Shown: one piece after another, positions 6,918-9,681 of the stretch
Layout of the letters: every line of letters begins with the position of its first letter
Position numbering within the stretch: the first letter of the stretch is position 1
Assembly (NCBI GenBank): GCA_017477005.1
Contig: JAFUXY010000515.1
Location: forward strand, 1 to 9,681
Source of the DNA: Lachnospiraceae bacterium
Lineage (GTDB): Bacteria > Bacillota > Clostridia > Lachnospirales > Lachnospiraceae
Reading direction: 5' to 3'
DNA: 9,681 nt
Notes under the pieces: model-generated
The model's database searches: none
What the model was told of the DNA's origin: nothing
What the model saw: only the letters and a program-made list of their open reading frames with translations
Program-made: the position numbers and the translations under genes

Positions 6918-7902
6918 AACGGCTTCGTCGTCCTTTTTTGGATTTTGACTGTTGGTTCTTTTCATACTCCTCATAGGCGTTGACTATTTTTTGCACCAGC
7001 GGATGCCGCACGACATCCTTCGACGTCAGTTTGATAAACGAAATATCCTCGAGCTTCGAAAGCACGCTCACGGCCACGTCCAGGCCGCTGGTCTGATCCT
7101 TCGGAAGATCGATCTGTGTATTGTCTCCCGTGATCACAGCCTTTGAACCGAATCCGATCCGGGTCAGAAACATTTTCATCTGCGCCGGTGTCGTATTCTG
7201 GGCTTCGTCCAAAATAATAAACGCATTGTCGAGCGTCCTCCCCCGCATATAGGCCAGAGGAGCTACCTCGATCAATCCCCTTTCCATATTTTTCAAAAAA
7301 CTGTCGGCGCCCATGATCTCATACAGCGCATCGTACAGCGGCCGCAGATACGGGTCCACCTTGCTCTGTAGATCTCCAGGCAAAAAACCGAGCTTTTCCC
7401 CGGCTTCTATGGCCGGTCTGGTCATAATAATCCGATTCACATCGCCCTTCTGAAACGCCGTGATCGCCATCGCCATCGCGAGGTAGGTCTTGCCCGTACC
7501 GGCGGGCCCGATCCCGAAGACGATCATCTTGCTGCGGATTGCGTCCACGTAGGATTTCTGCCCGATGGTTTTGGGCTTGATCGGTTTTCCGGACAGCGTA
7601 TGGCAGATCAGATCCGAATCCATCTCCATCATCGGATGTTCTTCCAATTTGTCCTGGATCGACAAAGCATAACTGACGTTTTGCTCGGAAATTACATTTC
7701 CTCTTTTGGAGAGCTCATACAACTCGCTGATGACGTGCTTTGCAGCTTCCACCTTGCTCTTCGGTCCGACCACCCGCAAGGTGTCTCCCCGCAGGATAAA
7801 CCGCACCGACAGCTCCCGCTCGATCAGCTTGATGTTCGAATCAAACTGCCCGAACAAATTGGACTGATGTTCGTAGGGAATCGCAAGCTCCATATCTGTC
7901 AT
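6895..7902 (-). CDS. phoH: PhoH-family ATPase
   Basis: A 335-residue cytosolic ATPase of the PhoH/YbeZ family. The N-terminal 100 residues form a small KH-like nucleic-acid-binding region (SVRFILRGDTLRVVGP at 32-47). The ATPase core has Walker A GPAGTGKT (132-139), the conserved TRPAIEAGEKLGFLPGDLQ (161-179), MRGRTLDNAFIILDEAQNTT with Walker B at 228-235, and the TGDNTQIDLP sensor region (258-267). The C-terminal 20 residues are basic and probably disordered; their last codons overlap the next gene. In bacteria that have both, PhoH/YbeZ proteins work with YbeY in rRNA processing, which fits the close linkage here. The frame opens upstream at 8001, inside rlmH, but ATG 7902 has a GAGGAG seven bases before it and starts the family N-terminus correctly. 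Confidence 0.95.
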   Translation of the reverse strand: MTDMELAIPYEHQSNLFGQFDSNIKLIERELSVRFILRGDTLRVVGPKSKVEAAKHVISELYELSKRGNVISEQNVSYALSIQDKLEEHPMMEMDSDLICHTLSGKPIKPKTIGQKSYVDAIRSKMIVFGIGPAGTGKTYLAMAMAITAFQKGDVNRIIMTRPAIEAGEKLGFLPGDLQSKVDPYLRPLYDALYEIMGADSFLKNMERGLIEVAPLAYMRGRTLDNAFIILDEAQNTTPAQMKMFLTRIGFGSKAVITGDNTQIDLPKDQTSGLDVAVSVLSKLEDISFIKLTSKDVVRHPLVQKIVNAYEEYEKNQQSKSKKGRRSRYVEDRRA

Positions 7903-7909
7903 GCAAACA

Positions 7910-7915
7910 CTCCTC
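7910..7915 (-). promoter_or_regulatory. Shine-Dalgarno fixing the phoH start
   Basis: Minus-strand GAGGAG at 7915-7910 is followed by a 7-nt spacer and ATG at 7902. It rules out the longer open frame that begins at 8001 inside rlmH. Confidence 0.75.
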
Positions 7916-7924
7916 ATCACGCCG

Positions 7925-7940
7925 CAAACCAAAAGGTTTG
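7925..7940 (-). other. Small perfect hairpin between rlmH and phoH
   Basis: A perfect 6-bp inverted repeat, CAAACC / GGTTTG, encloses a 4-nt loop (UUUU in the minus-strand transcript). It lies in the 43-nt gap after the rlmH stop, about ten bases before the phoH ribosome site. It is not followed by a U-tract, so it is not an intrinsic terminator. It could influence mRNA stability or phoH translation, or be chance: a 6-bp stem with such a loop is not rare. Confidence 0.35.
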
Positions 7941-7945
7941 GTAAC

Positions 7946-8425
7946 TCATTTATGATACGGCTCGCCCCGCATAATGCGAAAGCTCCGATAAATCTGCTCA
8001 CACAGGATCACCCGCATGAGTGGATGTGGAAAGGTCATTTTCGAAAAACTGATCCGCGCGTTGGCACGGGAAATCACATCCCCGGAAAGCCCCAAGGAGC
8101 CTCCGATCACAAAACAGAGACGGCTTTCGCCCCGGTTCATTTTGTCGCTTAGAAACGCAGAAAATCCCTCCGAGTCGTAGGCCTTCCCATCGATGCACAA
8201 AGCGATGCAAAAATCCTGGGCGTCGATCTTCGGAAGCAGCCGACCGGCCTCTTTTGACAGAAGGATCTCCCGTTCTCTTTCAGACAGCCGATCCGGCGTT
8301 CGCTCGTCCGCTACCTCGATTATCTCAACCCGTGCGTAGCGGCCAAGCCGCTTGACATATTCCGCGACAGCCTCCGTGAAAAACCGCTCCTTTAAGCTGC
8401 CCACGCAAACAATGCGTATCGTCAT
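7946..8425 (-). CDS. rlmH: 23S rRNA (pseudouridine1915-N3)-methyltransferase RlmH
   Basis: A 159-residue SPOUT-class methyltransferase, full length for RlmH (about 155-160). The knotted SAM-binding C-terminal part is clear: FVIGGSLGLS (105-114), SFSKMTFPHPLMR (126-138) and the end EQIYRSFRIMRGEPYHK (143-159). RlmH acts as a homodimer on assembled 70S ribosomes and methylates pseudouridine 1915 in helix 69 of 23S rRNA. The ATG overlaps the TGA of the upstream zinc-ribbon gene (ATGA at 8425-8422). I see no clear Shine-Dalgarno before it, so translation probably relies on coupling. In B. subtilis rlmH sits elsewhere, near the replication origin, so linkage to phoH and ybeY is a notable arrangement. 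Confidence 0.96.
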   Translation of the reverse strand: MTIRIVCVGSLKERFFTEAVAEYVKRLGRYARVEIIEVADERTPDRLSEREREILLSKEAGRLLPKIDAQDFCIALCIDGKAYDSEGFSAFLSDKMNRGESRLCFVIGGSLGLSGDVISRANARISFSKMTFPHPLMRVILCEQIYRSFRIMRGEPYHK

Positions 8426-9510
8426 GGCAAATAAATGTAATTGCAGCGGAGCACGTCACTCTCCACGTCGTTTTCGTCAATCACAATGGCCGACAGCACA
8501 TTGTTTCCTTCCGGAATATCAATGGGTCCGGTGTAGCGCGTGCTGTCCTTTGAGGGCGTGCGGCCATTCCAGGAATAGTAGATCGCACCGTCTCCCTCTT
8601 TTGAAAGCACAACCTTCATCGGCGAGTGAAACGTCCCGCCGGACGGGTTTGCTGTCGGCATATCCGGCTCCGGATAATCGATCCGGTAGGTTCGCTTGAC
8701 CACCATGCTTTTCTTCCCGGCCGTGTCCACGCAGCAGGCTTTGACCGTTGTGACCCCGTCTAGGAGCTTGATCGGTTTCTTTTTTTTGAACCGTTTTCCG
8801 TTGTCGCTGCCGGGCTCGGTGCCGTCCAAGGTATAAAATATATCAAAGCCATCTGTTGAGGAAAGAATCAACGAAAGAAAGGTGTAATACTCCCCCTCCG
8901 GCTCTGAAAACAGCGGAGGCCGCACAAACTTCGTTGCCAACGCTTCAAGAATCCGTTTTTTGGAGATTTCATCGTACAAAACCTCCGCTCCGTCCGCGTC
9001 CCCGATTTCTTCAAACAAAGTCAGCAAGGCATCGTAGGCTACAAGTGGATCCTCCCCCAAGCTGCGGGCGAGCGCGAGCGCCCTGCGGTACGCATCCTCG
9101 GCGTCGTCGAACTCCTGCAGCAGCGAATAATCATTCCCCAGCTTGATATACGCGTCCACGGTCTGCTTGCGCGCAAGCGCTGTATTGTAATATACGGCAG
9201 CCTCTGCAAAATTGGCCTCCCGATCCAAACGCTCGGCCCTGTGGAACAAATAGCTATAGGTGCGTCTGTAGGAAAAAACGCTCACTCCCACGATACAGAC
9301 TAATAGCAGCACCGCCACTATCCGTCGCCGCCAAACAGGTGGACGGGAAACATCCGAAGTCTCTTCCACTGTAGGCGTATTGGTCACAAGTGTGGGAAGA
9401 ATATCCTCTTCCAATTCATTGAAATCCGGAACAAACTGAACCTCGGCGCCGCAATGATCGCAATAGACATGTCCATCCACTAAAGTGGCGCCACAGCGTT
9501 TGCATTTCAT
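8422..9510 (-). CDS. Zinc-ribbon / TPR / chitobiase-C-terminal-domain membrane protein
   Basis: A 362-residue modular protein. A zinc ribbon opens it, with Cys3-x2-Cys6 and Cys17-x2-Cys20. An acidic linker then leads to one transmembrane helix (about 62-80) flanked by Arg residues (WRRR at 60-63), consistent with a cytosolic N-terminus. Helical TPR-like repeats follow (about 87-185, e.g. [15 protein letters not shown] and [12 protein letters not shown]). Two beta-rich modules resembling the chitobiase/beta-hexosaminidase C-terminal (Fn3-associated) domain occupy about 205-278 and 285-361; [10 protein letters not shown] and [10 protein letters not shown] are equivalent turns. No enzymatic domain is visible. 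It is probably an envelope protein that binds cell-wall glycan or partner proteins outside the membrane, but the function is unknown. The ATG at 9510 has GGAG eight bases upstream and overlaps the folD stop as ATGA; an in-frame ATG at 9537 lies inside folD and is less likely. Confidence 0.9.
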   Translation of the reverse strand: MKCKRCGATLVDGHVYCDHCGAEVQFVPDFNELEEDILPTLVTNTPTVEETSDVSRPPVWRRRIVAVLLLVCIVGVSVFSYRRTYSYLFHRAERLDREANFAEAAVYYNTALARKQTVDAYIKLGNDYSLLQEFDDAEDAYRRALALARSLGEDPLVAYDALLTLFEEIGDADGAEVLYDEISKKRILEALATKFVRPPLFSEPEGEYYTFLSLILSSTDGFDIFYTLDGTEPGSDNGKRFKKKKPIKLLDGVTTVKACCVDTAGKKSMVVKRTYRIDYPEPDMPTANPSGGTFHSPMKVVLSKEGDGAIYYSWNGRTPSKDSTRYTGPIDIPEGNNVLSAIVIDENDVESDVLRCNYIYLP

Positions 9511-9681
9511 CGGCCAATCTCCACAGAAGCCACACAATTATACAACAACTCGGCAATGGTCATCGGACCTACGCCTCCGGGAACCGGCGTAATCGCAGAC
9601 ACCTTGTCCGCCACATCGTCAAAGTCCACATCGCCGCAGAGCTTTCCGTTTTCATCCCGGTTCATCCCTACGTCTATGACC
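9507..9681 (-). CDS. folD: FolD C-terminus (5' end beyond window)
   Basis: Only the last 57 residues and the stop are present; the gene enters from the high-coordinate edge. I translated [20 protein letters not shown] followed by [21 protein letters not shown], which is the highly conserved C-terminal part of FolD. The PGGVGPMT segment contributes to the NADP and active-site region. FolD is the cytosolic bifunctional methylenetetrahydrofolate dehydrogenase/cyclohydrolase, which interconverts 5,10-methylene- and 10-formyl-tetrahydrofolate for purine and formyl-methionine synthesis. Its TGA (9509-9507) overlaps the ATG of the zinc-ribbon gene, so the two are probably translationally coupled. 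Confidence 0.95.
   Translation of the reverse strand, partial: VIDVGMNRDENGKLCGDVDFDDVADKVSAITPVPGGVGPMTIAELLYNCVASVEIGR

Noticed and set aside
7925..7940. Rho-independent terminator between rlmH and phoH
   Set aside because: The stem is short, not GC-rich, and is followed by GCGGC on the transcript rather than a U-tract.

Overview
The window is a protein-coding block in which every gene I can support lies on the minus strand, so transcription runs from high to low coordinates. Gene content suggests a low-to-mid GC Gram-positive bacterium (Bacillota, probably Clostridia-like). The clues are the phoH - PgpH-type 7TM/HD gene - ybeY order, a YtgP/MurJ-type flippase, a DUF3048 (YerB-like) lipoprotein, and strong GGAGG-type ribosome sites. 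Base composition looks balanced to moderately GC-rich by eye; I did not count it. I cannot name a genus.

Layout in transcription order: the 3' end of folD (one-carbon metabolism, cut by the window edge); a membrane protein with an N-terminal zinc ribbon, TPR-like helices and two chitobiase-C-terminal-like domains; rlmH (23S rRNA methyltransferase); phoH (ATPase); a shortened, degenerate relative of the c-di-AMP phosphodiesterase PgpH; ybeY (rRNA-maturation endoribonuclease); a DUF3048 lipoprotein with a very acidic linker; a 14-TM-type MurJ/YtgP flippase; a BaiN/HI0933-type flavoprotein; and the first 346 codons of a second, unrelated FAD-dependent dehydrogenase (COG2509 type) that runs off the low-coordinate edge.

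Spacing is very tight. There are three 4-nt ATGA stop/start overlaps, one 23-nt overlap, and gaps of 2, 11, 14, 36 and 43 nt. No gap is large enough to hold an obvious promoter plus terminator, and I see no rho-independent terminator. The simplest reading is a single long operon, or an operon with internal promoters inside coding sequence. It joins ribosome/RNA maturation genes (rlmH, phoH, ybeY) to envelope genes (MurJ-like flippase, lipoprotein, zinc-ribbon membrane protein) and two flavoproteins.

The most unusual item is the PgpH-like protein. It sits exactly in the pgpH slot between phoH and ybeY and keeps the seven-TM-plus-HD layout. However, it has lost the large extracellular domain and nearly all HD-domain metal ligands (the HD pair reads RL, the HH pair reads FE, the late D reads N). 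It looks like a pseudo-phosphodiesterase, possibly a receptor or scaffold. No RNA genes, mobile elements, CRISPR arrays or long repeats were seen.
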